A program made the position numbers and the translations under genes. From Natranaerovirga hydrolytica (GTDB lineage: Bacteria > Bacillota > Clostridia > Lachnospirales > DSM-24629), in contig NZ_SMGQ01000011.1 in NCBI RefSeq assembly GCF_004339095.1, positions 893,652 to 957,651 of the forward strand: a stretch of DNA of 64,000 bases, given 5' to 3'. Under the pieces are notes generated by a model. It was not told the origin of the DNA, ran no database searches, and saw only the letters and a program-made list of their open reading frames with translations. Shown here piece after piece: positions 1 through 9,719 of this stretch (position 1 is its first letter; every line of letters begins with the position of its first letter).

Positions 1-1
1 A

Positions 2-118
2 GATTATGGTTTAGCTAGCCATTATGGTATTCAAACCTTTCAAATTGCTGGCGTTATATCTATCGCTATTATTCTATTGGATACTTTTAATAAGTTAATT
101 TATCAAAAAAGACAATAA
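2..118 (+). CDS. C-terminal end of an unidentified membrane protein (partial)
   Basis: An open frame enters from the left edge and stops with TAA at 116-118, giving 38 residues. The middle is a hydrophobic stretch (AGVISIAIILL) followed by a basic tail (KLIYQKRQ). This looks like a last transmembrane helix with a cytoplasmic end. Too little is present to name a family. A strong terminator hairpin follows at once, so this is the last gene of a rightward unit. Confidence 0.55.
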   Translation, partial: DYGLASHYGIQTFQIAGVISIAIILLDTFNKLIYQKRQ

Positions 119-154
119 AAAAGTGCTTAAGAATTTTTTTCTTAAACACTTTTT
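116..154. terminator. Bidirectional intrinsic terminator
   Basis: A stem of AAAGTG-TTAAG type pairs with CTTAA-CACTTT around an A/T loop and has T runs on both sides. It sits between the rightward partial gene and the leftward gene ending at 180, so it can serve both. Confidence 0.75.
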
Positions 155-179
155 TAGATTCTAAACTTTTTAATCTGAT

Positions 180-881
180 TTATCTTACCACTGGATCAAG
201 TAAAAATACATTGCCATTGTTACCACTGATTCTACCATTCACTTCTATTTTTAATACATCTGCATTATATAATTCAATATCTTTAATTTGTACGATTTCT
301 TCCGGCTCTAATTTCGTTTGGAATAAAACCATATCCTCATCATTCTTGATTACAATATCTACATTTGTGTCCACTTCACTTGCTATGATTGTAGAAAAAT
401 AGCTATAACCATTATCTAGTGTCACAGTGAAATTTTTGCTAGCTGAATTAACTGTATCTACTTGTAAAGCAAAATCAAATTGCTTTTCTTCTGTGATCAC
501 ATCGCCAACTTCAAATACCAGTCTACTTTTATCAATGACTTTAGAGACTCTACTGCTTCCACTTACATCAAAGTTAGCAATACTTTTACTTACTGATGTT
601 GTACCTAATGATACGGTATTCGTTTCTCCATCCCAATTTACTGGTAAGTCAACTGCTTCAGAAATTGCTCTTACCGGTAAATATGTAGAACCATCAATGA
701 CAACTGGTGTAATGTCATTGCCTACAGCATCTTTTGGATTAAATTCCTCTCCATTAATTACAATTTTGATGTCTCCTCTAAGAGTCGCTGTTACGGTTTC
801 AAACACGCTATCTGCTGTTGCAACTAATGTCATTGCACTAAAAAGCATAACAACCACTAATATAACACTTATTTTTTTCAT
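180..881 (-). CDS. Secreted protein with copper-amine-oxidase N-terminal (stalk) domain
   Basis: 233 residues. I start at the ATG at 881 because GGAGGAG lies 8 bases upstream; two earlier in-frame ATGs have no ribosome site. The N-terminus is a signal peptide (MKKISVILVVVMLFSAMTLV, cleavage probably after ATA near residue 23). Residues about 37-92 match the 'copper amine oxidase N-terminal' stalk fold (PF07833 type): IKIVINGEEF, then DGSTYLPVRAISEA and VNWDGETNTV. These domains are common in clostridial exported proteins and are thought to act as cell-envelope stalks, not as copper enzymes. The C-terminal ~130 residues look beta-rich and I do not recognise them. Monocistronic. Confidence 0.8.
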   Translation of the reverse strand: MKKISVILVVVMLFSAMTLVATADSVFETVTATLRGDIKIVINGEEFNPKDAVGNDITPVVIDGSTYLPVRAISEAVDLPVNWDGETNTVSLGTTSVSKSIANFDVSGSSRVSKVIDKSRLVFEVGDVITEEKQFDFALQVDTVNSASKNFTVTLDNGYSYFSTIIASEVDTNVDIVIKNDEDMVLFQTKLEPEEIVQIKDIELYNADVLKIEVNGRISGNNGNVFLLDPVVR

Positions 882-1069
882 TTCTTTCTCCTCCATATTA
901 TATATTATCAAAACAATAATCTAGTAATAATTATTACCAGATTATTATTTCGAACTACTACAGTATATTATATTCAATACTATAAATCAAGTAAACCGCA
1001 TTAGTCAAACTGACCTATGCCTAACCTAATAATAATTTTTCAAATGAATTTCTTGTAAGTGCTACCTCA

Positions 1070-1507
1070 TCATTTGTTCTTGTAGAACAATAACATTATA
1101 CTGCCTAGAAAAATGAACATATCTCCCATATTAAATACAACTTTTTTTAACCCTTTAAAAGAAAAATAGTCAATAACATATTTTCTTTGGATTCGATCAT
1201 ATACATTACTTAATGCACCACCTATTATAAGAGACAAACTTAGCTTTGAAAGGGTGCTTCCTTTGCCTAATATTAATTTAATCAAATACACAATCATAAC
1301 GCCAATGGCTATAACATTTATTCTCTCAAGTAATTTTTGCTTGTCTTTTAAAAGACCTAAGAAAGCACCTTTATTATAATACTTTGTTATAATAATATTG
1401 CCTCTTAAAATTTCTTCTTTTTGATGCAATTTGCGCCTTTGCTCTATTCTATTTTTTATCCATTGATCGCTTAAAAGCAAGACCATAATCAAAATAATAT
1501 AAAACAT
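1070..1507 (-). CDS. lspA: Signal peptidase II (lipoprotein signal peptidase) homologue
   Basis: 145 residues from the ATG at 1507, chosen because AAGGGG lies just upstream; the longer frame from 1531 has no ribosome site. The protein has four hydrophobic segments. It carries the family's two catalytic aspartates in the expected motifs, SNVYDR (about D104) and FNMGD (about D129), plus the upstream YNKGAFLG motif that corresponds to NxGAAFG. LspA cleaves lipoprotein signal peptides before the lipidated Cys, and lipoproteins are encoded in this window. The sequence is divergent (Lys in NKGA), so it may be a second, specialised LspA. It is not next to rluD or pyr genes as in the usual context. 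Confidence 0.8.
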   Translation of the reverse strand: MFYIILIMVLLLSDQWIKNRIEQRRKLHQKEEILRGNIIITKYYNKGAFLGLLKDKQKLLERINVIAIGVMIVYLIKLILGKGSTLSKLSLSLIIGGALSNVYDRIQRKYVIDYFSFKGLKKVVFNMGDMFIFLGSIMLLFYKNK

Positions 1508-1631
1508 AAGTCCCCTTCTTTCTTTAATCATTTAGAGTACATCTTGTTTTTATTCTAACCTAAAACAAGACATAAAAACAAGTTTTTTAGAATATATTTC
1601 TCTTAAATACAATAATATTAGGCGATTAATT

Positions 1632-3212
1632 ATGAGTCAGTCTTCTAAAAATTCAATTATCAAAGGAGCTTTTATCCTTACAGCTGTTGGTCTTGTAACT
1701 AGAGTTATTGGTTTTTTATATAGAATTTATATGTCCAATCTCATTGGCGCAGAAGGTATGGGTATTTTTCAACTCATTTTTCCAGTTTTTATGATTTGCT
1801 ATACCCTTTGTTGTTCAGGCTTATTTACAGCTATTTCAAAATTAGTGGCTGCACAAAAAGCTTCTAATAATAGCACCAATATTTCAAAAGTCATTAATAT
1901 GGCAACCTTGATTTCCTTCAGCTTATCTGTTTTGCTTTCTGTAATCATATACTTTTTTAGTGAATACATTAGTTCTAATATTCTTAACGAGCCGAGAACA
2001 TTGCTTTCTTTAAAAATTCTCGCTTTTACGGTCCCTTTTACTGCAATAGGTTCATCCGTAAAAGCTTATTTTTATGGTTTACAAAAAACCTTTATACCAG
2101 CTAGTTCCCAATTAATGGAACAAATCATTAGAGTGTTAAGTGTTTATTTGCTTTCTGGTTTTTTTATACCTCTAGGTTTAGAATATGCTTGTGCTATGGC
2201 AGTCATCGGAATGGCCCTTGGTGAAGTGATTACTTGTTTTTATGTGATTATTGCTTATCGTATTTCTTTAAAAAGCAAATTGAATCAATGGTCTAAAAAA
2301 GCCAATTATATTTATAAATACAAATCTTCTATTTATCATTCTTATAAGACGATTTCTAAAAGTATAGCTGCTATTGCAGTGCCTTTAACCGCTAACAGAG
2401 TATTGATTACCCTTTTGTCCAGTGTAGAAACCATACTGATTCCATCCAGATTACAATTATACGGACTGAATCACTCCGCTTCAATTAGTATTTATGGGGT
2501 TTTAACTGGAATGGCTATGCCCTTAATACTGTTTCCATCGGTTTTTACATCTTCATTGTCATTAATGCTGTTACCTGCTGTTTCAGAAGCCAATGCCTCT
2601 AAAAATAAGAATGCCATAAGAATTACAACGTCTAAAACATTACAATATACTTTACTGATTGGCATTATAAGCACTTTTATCTTTATAGTATTTGGAGAGC
2701 CTTTAGGCCTTAAAATATATAACGATCCTTTAGTGGGTAATTTTTTAATAATTCTAGCCTGGTTATGTCCTTTTATGTACTTAAATTCTACTTTAGGCAG
2801 CATATTAAATGGATTAGATTATGAACTGATTACTTTTAGAAACAATACCATTGGATTGGGTATTCGAATTACTTTTACTTTTTTTGTAATCCCAATTTTG
2901 GGGTTACAGGGCTATTTATGGGGTGTGTTGGTCAGCAGTTTAGTCATTACATTACTGGATTTATTAAAAATCGTTAAAGTCACCACCATCAAATTTGATG
3001 TTGTGCAATGGTTATTAAAACCACTTTTATCTGCCTTTATTGCTTCTGTTGTTGTTAGTTATCTGTATTACCAATACATATTCCACCTTAGTAACGCCTT
3101 AATACCATTATTAGGCAGTTGTATGTTACTTGGTCTGATTTATTTTGTTTTTATTATGTTTTTTAATTGTATTCCAAAAGACGATATTAAAAACATAAAG
3201 CATTCTATATAA
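1632..3212 (+). CDS. spoVB: Stage V sporulation protein B / MATE-superfamily lipid II flippase-like protein
   Basis: 526 residues with about 14 hydrophobic helices. The start (KGAFILTAVGLVTRVIGFLY) and the GAEGMGIFQL motif are typical of SpoVB and related polysaccharide-biosynthesis flippases of the MurJ/MVF superfamily. SpoVB is needed for spore cortex peptidoglycan and probably moves lipid-linked precursor across the forespore membrane. Length matches the family (about 510-530). The gene stands alone and ends in a strong terminator. Its presence supports an endospore former, though vegetative paralogues exist, so the spore role is inferred. Confidence 0.85.
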   Translation: MSQSSKNSIIKGAFILTAVGLVTRVIGFLYRIYMSNLIGAEGMGIFQLIFPVFMICYTLCCSGLFTAISKLVAAQKASNNSTNISKVINMATLISFSLSVLLSVIIYFFSEYISSNILNEPRTLLSLKILAFTVPFTAIGSSVKAYFYGLQKTFIPASSQLMEQIIRVLSVYLLSGFFIPLGLEYACAMAVIGMALGEVITCFYVIIAYRISLKSKLNQWSKKANYIYKYKSSIYHSYKTISKSIAAIAVPLTANRVLITLLSSVETILIPSRLQLYGLNHSASISIYGVLTGMAMPLILFPSVFTSSLSLMLLPAVSEANASKNKNAIRITTSKTLQYTLLIGIISTFIFIVFGEPLGLKIYNDPLVGNFLIILAWLCPFMYLNSTLGSILNGLDYELITFRNNTIGLGIRITFTFFVIPILGLQGYLWGVLVSSLVITLLDLLKIVKVTTIKFDVVQWLLKPLLSAFIASVVVSYLYYQYIFHLSNALIPLLGSCMLLGLIYFVFIMFFNCIPKDDIKNIKHSI

Positions 3213-3214
3213 AT

Positions 3215-3251
3215 AAAAGCTTAGATGTCACCATTGACATCTAAGCTTTTT
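3215..3251. terminator. Bidirectional intrinsic terminator after spoVB
   Basis: A perfect stem AAAAGCTTAGATGTCA pairs with TGACATCTAAGCTTTT around CCAT. It separates spoVB (rightward) from the leftward gene that ends at 3273 and can stop both. Confidence 0.85.
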
Positions 3252-3272
3252 ATTCATCTTTTTTTAAGACCT

Positions 3273-4073
3273 TTATTGAATTAAAAAAGAAAACATTGTT
3301 AATACCTTCATATAGTCCTTTGAAATATATCGTATGGTTGTATCATTAATTTGCTTGGCTGTAGGATAAAAACTTGCCCAATACGCTATACTTGGATTTT
3401 TAAAATTAATTTCAACTACAAATTCATCTGGTAAAGGTTCCATATATTTTTCTTTGTCCAATTCTAATGTATTAAACGCTTCTTTTAAATGATTCAAAAC
3501 TTTTTGAGGATTTTTATTAATGGTACCCTTGCCAAACCCTTCTTTTGTACTGACTGTTATAATGTTAGGATTGACCTTATGCACTTCTTCACATATACCT
3601 TCATCACCTGATACAAATATAGTGGGCACACCCACATACAACCCTGCATAATAAAAAATCAAAAATTCGCTAGCTTCCATACCATTTATACTGATCTGGT
3701 TTATCTTGCTTACATGCATAGAATGGGACAATGGAGAAGTCCCTTTAGACGCTCCTGAATGATAGCCTACAAATGCCATCGCTTCAAAGGTATTGTCTAC
3801 GCCTTCTATCATAGCAAGGGGATGTCCACTCCATCCTCTGTTCAGTCTAACGTATTCTGGAAAAGCATGGATATCCATATTTCTGCCTGTTTCATGTGCA
3901 TCTTTAACAACAATTTCATTGAATCCTTTTATAAATGCACCTTCACAAACTGCATTAACTTCTTTTTCCATTTGTTTGATAAAGGGTCTTGATTCTGGAT
4001 TACTTATATTGGTTTCTGTCCAGCTGGTAACACCTGTAACCCCTTCTATATCTGCACTTATAAATAATTTCAT
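3273..4073 (-). CDS. M55 family D-aminopeptidase (DppA-like)
   Basis: 266 residues. The start [18 protein letters not shown] carries the M55 hallmark DIEG with zinc ligands Asp8 and Glu10. DAHETGRN follows near residue 60 and GYHSGAS near residue 103. M55 enzymes such as Bacillus DppA are cytoplasmic decameric zinc peptidases that cut D-amino-acid dipeptides such as D-Ala-D-Ala. The ATG overlaps the stop of the upstream metA by 4 bases, so the two are translationally coupled. A functional link to methionine synthesis is not obvious. Confidence 0.85.
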   Translation of the reverse strand: MKLFISADIEGVTGVTSWTETNISNPESRPFIKQMEKEVNAVCEGAFIKGFNEIVVKDAHETGRNMDIHAFPEYVRLNRGWSGHPLAMIEGVDNTFEAMAFVGYHSGASKGTSPLSHSMHVSKINQISINGMEASEFLIFYYAGLYVGVPTIFVSGDEGICEEVHKVNPNIITVSTKEGFGKGTINKNPQKVLNHLKEAFNTLELDKEKYMEPLPDEFVVEINFKNPSIAYWASFYPTAKQINDTTIRYISKDYMKVLTMFSFLIQ

Positions 4074-4996
4074 TTGGATTCACCTACTTTTTCTATCTTA
4101 AATGGTGTGTTTTGATAAACGTAATAATTCAACCAATTGCTAAAAAGTAAATGAGAATGGGCTTTCCAAGTGTATAATGGTTTTTTATTCACATCATCAT
4201 CTTCAAAATAATTAAAAGGTATGTCAATGTCTAAGCCTTTGTCTATATCTCGGATATACTCTTGCTTTAAAGTCTTATCATCATATTCTAAATGGCCTGT
4301 AACAAAAACATTTTCCCCTTTGTTTCCTATGATAATGGTTGGACCAACTTCCTTGGATTCAGCAACAATTTCTAAATCTTTATGCTGGATAATCCTTTCT
4401 TTTTCAACACCTGTATATCTTGAATGAGGTACTAAAAAGCTTTCATCAAACCCTCTTACCAAATGAATATATGGGTTAAGCAGTTTGTGTCTGTATATCC
4501 CAAATATTTTTTTATCCAAAGGATATTTTTCTACACCATAATGATAATACAATCCAGCTTGTGCCCCCCAACAAATGTGTAATGTTGAAGTCACATTGTA
4601 TTTGGTCCACTCCATAATCCGTTCTAATTCTTTCCAATAATCAACTGCTTCAAATTCTAAATGTTCGATGGGTGCACCTGTAATAATCATGCCATCAAAT
4701 TTTCTATGACAAATTTTATCAAAATTGGTGTAAAAACTAGACAAATGCTCTTCTGAAGTATTTTTAGCTTTATAGGTTTTTGGTGTTAAAAAAGTAACTT
4801 CCGTTTGTAAAGGCGTATTAGATAACACTCTTAACAATTGACATTCTGTCTCTTGCTTTAATGGCATTAGATTAAGAATCAAAATGTGTAGTTCACGAAT
4901 GTCTTGATGGATGGCTCTATTGGCATCCATTATAAAAATATTTTCATTTTGCAATATTTTTTTTGCCGGTAAATTATTGGGTATTTTTATTGGCAT
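4070..4996 (-). CDS. metA: Homoserine O-acyltransferase MetA, predicted acetyl-CoA specific
   Basis: 308 residues from the ATG at 4996 ([11 protein letters not shown], the canonical MetA start); AAGGG lies 8 bases upstream. A GTG at 5005 overlaps that site and is unlikely to be used. The nucleophile Cys142 is in the CWGAQAGL motif. The residue after GAPI is Glu111. Published work on MetA enzymes links Glu111 to acetyl-CoA and Gly111 to succinyl-CoA, so despite the usual name this should be a homoserine O-acetyltransferase. It makes the activated homoserine for methionine synthesis. It lies 20 bases after gltX and overlaps the M55 peptidase gene downstream. Confidence 0.93.
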   Translation of the reverse strand: MPIKIPNNLPAKKILQNENIFIMDANRAIHQDIRELHILILNLMPLKQETECQLLRVLSNTPLQTEVTFLTPKTYKAKNTSEEHLSSFYTNFDKICHRKFDGMIITGAPIEHLEFEAVDYWKELERIMEWTKYNVTSTLHICWGAQAGLYYHYGVEKYPLDKKIFGIYRHKLLNPYIHLVRGFDESFLVPHSRYTGVEKERIIQHKDLEIVAESKEVGPTIIIGNKGENVFVTGHLEYDDKTLKQEYIRDIDKGLDIDIPFNYFEDDDVNKKPLYTWKAHSHLLFSNWLNYYVYQNTPFKIEKVGESK

Positions 4997-5016
4997 TCCA
5001 TTCACCCTTTTCTGTT

Positions 5017-6483
5017 CTAAATTTCTTCTTCTAGTTGATTCATTCCATATTCTATCCTTTTTAAGGATTCTTCTTTTCCTAATATTTCTAATAAATCAAA
5101 TGCACCGCCTGGTGAGGTTGGTTTACCAGATAATGCCGTTCTAATTGGCCATAACACTTGACCGTTTTTCATACCAGATGCTTTTGCAAAGTCCATTATT
5201 ACGTTATGTAAATTGTCTTTGCTCCAATCTGTTTGTTCTTCTAATAATTCAACCACTTTTCTTAGAGACTCTAAAGCGATCTCTGGTGTTGTTTTCATTT
5301 TTTTGTGTATATACAAATCATTTGTATACTCTGGCAAACTTTCAAAGAAATCTAAGTGCTCTTCTATCTCTGTAAGAATTTCTACTCTTGTTTGTACCAA
5401 TGCACTAACCGCTTTTAAATTGATATCTTTTGTTATTGTTTTTTTAATATAAGGTAATGCCATCTCATAAAACTGATCTTGATCCATATTTTTAATATAC
5501 TCACCATTCATCCATCTTAGTTTTTTCATATCAAAAACAGCAGGTGCTTTATTAATTTTTTTATAATCAAAGGCTTTAATCAGCTCTTCTAATGTAAATA
5601 TCTCACTATTACCCTCTGGACTCCAGCCTAATAATGCCACAAAATTTATAATGGTCTCTGTTAAAAATCCTTGTTCAACTAAATCTTCATAAGAAGAATG
5701 TCCACTTCTTTTACTTAATTTTTGATGTTCTTCATTGGTTATTAAAGGACAATGAACATATGTTGGCACTTCCCACCCAAAGGCTTCGTATAATCTATTA
5801 TATTTGGGTGATGAAGACAAATATTCATTCCCTCTAACAATATGTGTAATGCCCATTAAGTAATCGTCTACCACGTTAGCAAAATTATATGTTGGGTAAC
5901 CATCTGATTTGATTAAAATCATATCATCTAATTCTTCATTATTTACTTTTATATTACCATAAATGACGTCATTAAATTCTGTATGGCCTTCTATTGGATT
6001 ATTTTGTCTAATGACATATGGCACGTTATTTTCAAGTTTTTCTTGTACTTCTTTTTGAGTCAAATGCAGACAATTCTTATCGTATCTAAAGGCTTCTTTT
6101 TTAGCTTCTTTTTCTTCTCTAATTGCCTCTAATCTATCCTTTTCACAAAAACAATAGTAAGCTTCGCCTTTGTCTATTAATTTTTTTGCATACTCTATAT
6201 AAATACCTTCATGATGTCTTTCACTTTGCACATAAGGTCCTACACCACCATCTTTATCTGGACCTTCATCATAGTTTAAACCTGTACTTTCTAATGTTTT
6301 ATAAATAATCTCAAGAGCGCCTTCAACATATCTCTCTTGATCCGTATCTTCTATTCTTAATAAAAAATCTCCATCTTCATGTTTTGCAATTAAATAGGCA
6401 TACAATGCCGTTCTTAAATTACCAACATGCATTCTTCCTGTTGGACTAGGCGCAAATCTAGTTCTTACTTTATTACTGTTCAT
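5017..6483 (-). CDS. gltX: Glutamyl-tRNA synthetase
   Basis: 488 residues, normal length for bacterial GluRS. The class I signature [13 protein letters not shown] (HIGH region) is near residue 9 and the KLSKRSG loop (KMSKS) near residue 250. A zinc-binding arrangement CFCEKDR followed by YDKNC matches that of E. coli GluRS. The C-terminal helical part is the anticodon-binding domain. Charges tRNA(Glu), and in many Clostridia also tRNA(Gln) for later amidation. AGGAGTG is well placed before the ATG. It probably leads the gltX-metA-M55 unit. Confidence 0.97.
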   Translation of the reverse strand: MNSNKVRTRFAPSPTGRMHVGNLRTALYAYLIAKHEDGDFLLRIEDTDQERYVEGALEIIYKTLESTGLNYDEGPDKDGGVGPYVQSERHHEGIYIEYAKKLIDKGEAYYCFCEKDRLEAIREEKEAKKEAFRYDKNCLHLTQKEVQEKLENNVPYVIRQNNPIEGHTEFNDVIYGNIKVNNEELDDMILIKSDGYPTYNFANVVDDYLMGITHIVRGNEYLSSSPKYNRLYEAFGWEVPTYVHCPLITNEEHQKLSKRSGHSSYEDLVEQGFLTETIINFVALLGWSPEGNSEIFTLEELIKAFDYKKINKAPAVFDMKKLRWMNGEYIKNMDQDQFYEMALPYIKKTITKDINLKAVSALVQTRVEILTEIEEHLDFFESLPEYTNDLYIHKKMKTTPEIALESLRKVVELLEEQTDWSKDNLHNVIMDFAKASGMKNGQVLWPIRTALSGKPTSPGGAFDLLEILGKEESLKRIEYGMNQLEEEI

Positions 6484-6557
6484 TTTAACACTCCTATTTT
6501 TATACTATATTCTTACACTATTATAAACAAAATGCATATAATTTACAACGGTTTATT

Positions 6558-6601
6558 AAAAACACCCCAAATAGATATCACAATCTACATGGGGTGTTTT
6601 A
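6558..6601 (-). terminator. Intrinsic terminator of ddh
   Basis: AAACACCCCA pairs with TGGGGTGTTT around a 20-base loop. Read leftward, the stem is followed by a T-rich run, which fits the end of the ddh transcript. Confidence 0.75.
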
Positions 6602-6629
6602 TATTTATTATTCATATATTATTTTTGTT

Positions 6630-7604
6630 TTATAGATAATCTCTTCTTAATTCTTCAGGAGATTTTGGTGATAATAAACCATATGGTATATCAAATACAG
6701 TTACTGCACCTTTTTTTCCTTCTTTGGCTAATCTATATACTGCTCTTGCGTAACAAACCAATACACTAGCAGTGAATTCTGGGTTACTTCCTAATTCTAA
6801 ACTGAATTCAATTTTTTGTTTTGTGTTGTCTCCAGTTTTTCCAGTACGAATAACAAATCCACCATGTGGTATACCTGAATGATTTGCTTTTAACTCTTCT
6901 TCTGTTATGAAATTCACTTCTGTATCATAATCAGCAAAGTAGTTTGGCATTGTTTTAATTTCATTCGCGATTTTATCTTGATCTGCGCCTTCATCAGCAA
7001 CAACATAACAAACTCTTAAGTGTTTTTCTCTTGTTGTGAATTCAGGATTTTCTCCGCTTCTTACTTTTTCTAAGGCACTATCCACTGGTACCGTATATTG
7101 AACACCAGCTTTCACACCATCTACTCTTCTAATGGCATCTGAATGTCCTTGACTAACACCTTTGCCCCAGAATGTATAATCGTTACCTTCTGGTAAAATA
7201 GACTCTGCTAAAACTCTGCTTAATGAGAAAACTCCTGGATCCCATCCTGTTGAAATAAGAGCTAAATTATCACCTTTTTTAGCTGCTTGCTCAACTTTTG
7301 CAAAATACTCTGGTATTTTTGCATGGGTGTCAAAACTATCTACCGTGTTAAATAGCTCTGCTAATTCTGGTCCTTGTTCTGGTAAATCTGTAGCCGATCC
7401 ACCACATAATAACATAACATCAATATCATCTCTATATTTACTGATATTTGACATATGATCTACTTTTGACTTTGCTTGAACTTGGTCTGGTTGTCTTCTA
7501 GTAAAGATCGCTGCCAATTCCATATCGTCGTTTTGATCGATAGCCATTTCTACGCCTTTACCTAAATTACCATAACCAACTATTCCTACTTTAATTTTAC
7601 TCAT
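6630..7604 (-). CDS. ddh: meso-Diaminopimelate D-dehydrogenase
   Basis: 324 residues. The N-terminal Rossmann motif is VGIVGYGNLGKG, and LISTGWDPGVFS near residue 115 is a family signature. Ddh reductively aminates tetrahydrodipicolinate to meso-DAP with NADPH in one step, bypassing the acylated-intermediate routes. meso-DAP feeds both lysine and peptidoglycan. Length fits the family (about 320-330). AGGAGGAACATTT precedes the ATG. Monocistronic, ending at its own terminator. Confidence 0.95.
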   Translation of the reverse strand: MSKIKVGIVGYGNLGKGVEMAIDQNDDMELAAIFTRRQPDQVQAKSKVDHMSNISKYRDDIDVMLLCGGSATDLPEQGPELAELFNTVDSFDTHAKIPEYFAKVEQAAKKGDNLALISTGWDPGVFSLSRVLAESILPEGNDYTFWGKGVSQGHSDAIRRVDGVKAGVQYTVPVDSALEKVRSGENPEFTTREKHLRVCYVVADEGADQDKIANEIKTMPNYFADYDTEVNFITEEELKANHSGIPHGGFVIRTGKTGDNTKQKIEFSLELGSNPEFTASVLVCYARAVYRLAKEGKKGAVTVFDIPYGLLSPKSPEELRRDYL

Positions 7605-7863
7605 AAATGTTCCTCCTCCATTTTTTAGTCATTTATAGTCTAACACATTTTATTAAATTATGCAAAAATTAATCCAGCCACTTGTTTAACTTTCATTTAT
7701 TATAGTCTTAATATTTCTTGTTTTGTTTTTTCATTCTGTTTATTTAAAATAATTTTTTCATAAACACTTGAAAACATTTGGTTTTCCCTCTTAAGTTACA
7801 AAACATTTAAGATGTCTCTTTTTAGTGATTGGAAAATATATAGCAAGTTTAAGAATCAGACTT

Positions 7864-9108
7864 TCATTTCAACGTATTGATAAATTGTTCCGCTACTCTT
7901 CCTGAGAAACTACTGTGTTGTATTTCCCATTTTAAAGCCAAATCTTTTAATCGTTCTTCATCTATGTCTATATTTGCTTTTTCAGCTTTTTCTTTTACAA
8001 TTTTTAAATATTCTTTTCGATTGGGTGTCAAAAACATGATAGAAAGTCCAAATCGATCTGCCAAAGATAATTTTTCTTCCATTGTATCATTGGTATGGAC
8101 TTCATCTTCTGCCATAACTCTATCTTTCCACGTTTCTTTAATTAAATTTCTTCTATTTGAAGTCGCATATATTAACAAGTTGTCCCTTTTCTTTTCCAAA
8201 GAACCTTCTATGGTTGCTTTTAGATATTTGTATTCTATTTCAAATTCTTCAAAAGATAAATCATCAAAAAATAAAATCCACTTATATTGTCTGTCTGAAA
8301 TAACATCAATGATTTTAGGTAAATCTTTAAATTGATATTTATATACTTCTATCATCCTCAATCCATCTTGATAATATTCATTTAATATGGCTTTTATTGT
8401 AGAGGATTTTCCCGTACCGCTGTCTCCATATAACAATACATTATTTGCTTTACAACCTTTTAAAAAAGCTTCTGTATTGTCAATCACTTTTTTCTTTTGA
8501 ATTTCAATGCCTATTAAGTCTTCTAATTGATATCTATCTACTTCTTTGATAGGTGTGAGCTTGTCTTCATCCCATCTAAAAGCCTTATACCAAGCATATG
8601 CCCCTACACCTACATTATAAAAGAAGTCCATTAAGCCATTAATAGTTTCTTTTTTATTACCTTTTTCTAATTCATTATATACTTTTTTATAATATCTATT
8701 AAGATTCCAATGATAAGATGGCGCCTCATAATTGAATAGGGTCTTTAATAAATTACTGTTCATTTTTAAAGTAATGTCTTCAATTTGAATATTTAATAGA
8801 TCTATGATGTGCTCAACTTCTTTATCTACAAGTTCTAAAATAGGGTGATTGTAATCTTTTAACTTTTTTTCATACATTAAAGAAAAGGTATTCTCGTGAT
8901 TTAATAACTGAAACGCCACATATTGAATGAGTAAATTGCCTTTCCATTTATATTGATTGCCATACTTAATGAGTTTTTCACAAAGTTTATAATAATGCTC
9001 ACTAAAATTTTCGTATGTTACATTTGGATCTTTTAAAGTGATTAAATGATGAATGATATCGTCTTCTTTGAATCCATCATATACGATCAATTGATATTGC
9101 TTTTCCAT
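7864..9108 (-). CDS. DUF815 family AAA+ ATPase
   Basis: 414 residues. The C-terminal half is an ATPase: Walker A LLYGDSGTGKSSTIKA near residue 224, Walker B-like ILFFDDLSFEE near residue 280, and the ATSNRRNL motif of DUF815 proteins near residue 315. The N-terminal ~200 residues are helical and unrecognised, which is usual for Firmicutes members. The biological role of DUF815 proteins is poorly known. The gene is transcribed alone and diverges from the DsrE-like gene at 9243. The last bases overlap the edge of a possible degenerate repeat copy (7842-7866). Confidence 0.85.
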   Translation of the reverse strand: MEKQYQLIVYDGFKEDDIIHHLITLKDPNVTYENFSEHYYKLCEKLIKYGNQYKWKGNLLIQYVAFQLLNHENTFSLMYEKKLKDYNHPILELVDKEVEHIIDLLNIQIEDITLKMNSNLLKTLFNYEAPSYHWNLNRYYKKVYNELEKGNKKETINGLMDFFYNVGVGAYAWYKAFRWDEDKLTPIKEVDRYQLEDLIGIEIQKKKVIDNTEAFLKGCKANNVLLYGDSGTGKSSTIKAILNEYYQDGLRMIEVYKYQFKDLPKIIDVISDRQYKWILFFDDLSFEEFEIEYKYLKATIEGSLEKKRDNLLIYATSNRRNLIKETWKDRVMAEDEVHTNDTMEEKLSLADRFGLSIMFLTPNRKEYLKIVKEKAEKANIDIDEERLKDLALKWEIQHSSFSGRVAEQFINTLK

Positions 9109-9242
9109 TTTTTCCTCCTATACATCTTTAATTGTATTTTTTACTAAACTTATGGTCATTATATTTTATAACGACACAAGTTATCAACAAATGTTTTAAT
9201 GAAATACAATACTTCTTTATTGAATTTGAAAGGAATGAAACC

Positions 9243-9719
9243 ATGAATAAAAAGTTAAACCTATTGTTGTTTAGTGGTGAGTATGATAAATCTTTAGCCG
9301 CTTTAATCTTAGCTAATTCGGCCAAGGAACTTGATTTGGATGTTACTATTTTTTGTGCTTTTTGGGGCCTTTATTTAATTAGAAAGCCGGATTCTCTCAG
9401 CTCCGAAGACAAAAGTGTCTATGAGCAAATGTTTGGTGCGGTTACCCCCAAAGGACCTACGGATTTGCCCTTATCCAATATGAATTATGGTGGTTTGGGC
9501 AAGAAAATGTTATTGCATATGATGAAAGATGATGATGCCCCCTTACTAGAAGACTTTTTAAATGGCGCGCTTAAAAAAAATGTTACCTTTTATGCTTGCA
9601 AATTATCTGTAGAAGTTATGGGACTAACCCAAGCAGAATTATTAGATCCAGTTGAAATTGTTGATGCCAAAACTTATCTTAAAGATGCTTTAACATCAGA
9701 TATACAATTATTCATTTAA
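9243..9719 (+). CDS. DsrE/DsrF-like family protein
   Basis: 158 residues from the ATG at 9243; AAAGGA lies 8 bases upstream, whereas the longer frame from 9132 has no ribosome site. The start (KLNLLLFSGEYDKSLAALI) and FCAFWGLYL match the DsrE-like / peroxiredoxin-family fold. Conserved cysteines are in TIFCAFWG and in FYACKLSVEVMGL. Related proteins bind or relay persulfide sulfur in sulfur-transfer pathways, so a redox or sulfur-carrier role is plausible but unproven here. The 3' end overlaps the convergent GGDEF-EAL gene by 12 bases. Confidence 0.8.
   Translation: MNKKLNLLLFSGEYDKSLAALILANSAKELDLDVTIFCAFWGLYLIRKPDSLSSEDKSVYEQMFGAVTPKGPTDLPLSNMNYGGLGKKMLLHMMKDDDAPLLEDFLNGALKKNVTFYACKLSVEVMGLTQAELLDPVEIVDAKTYLKDALTSDIQLFI

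Noticed and set aside
7842-7866. Fifth copy of the dispersed repeat at the 3' end of the DUF815 gene
   Set aside because: AGCAAGTTT...ACTTTCA resembles the right half of the B module, but the hairpin partner is missing, so it was not listed as a copy.
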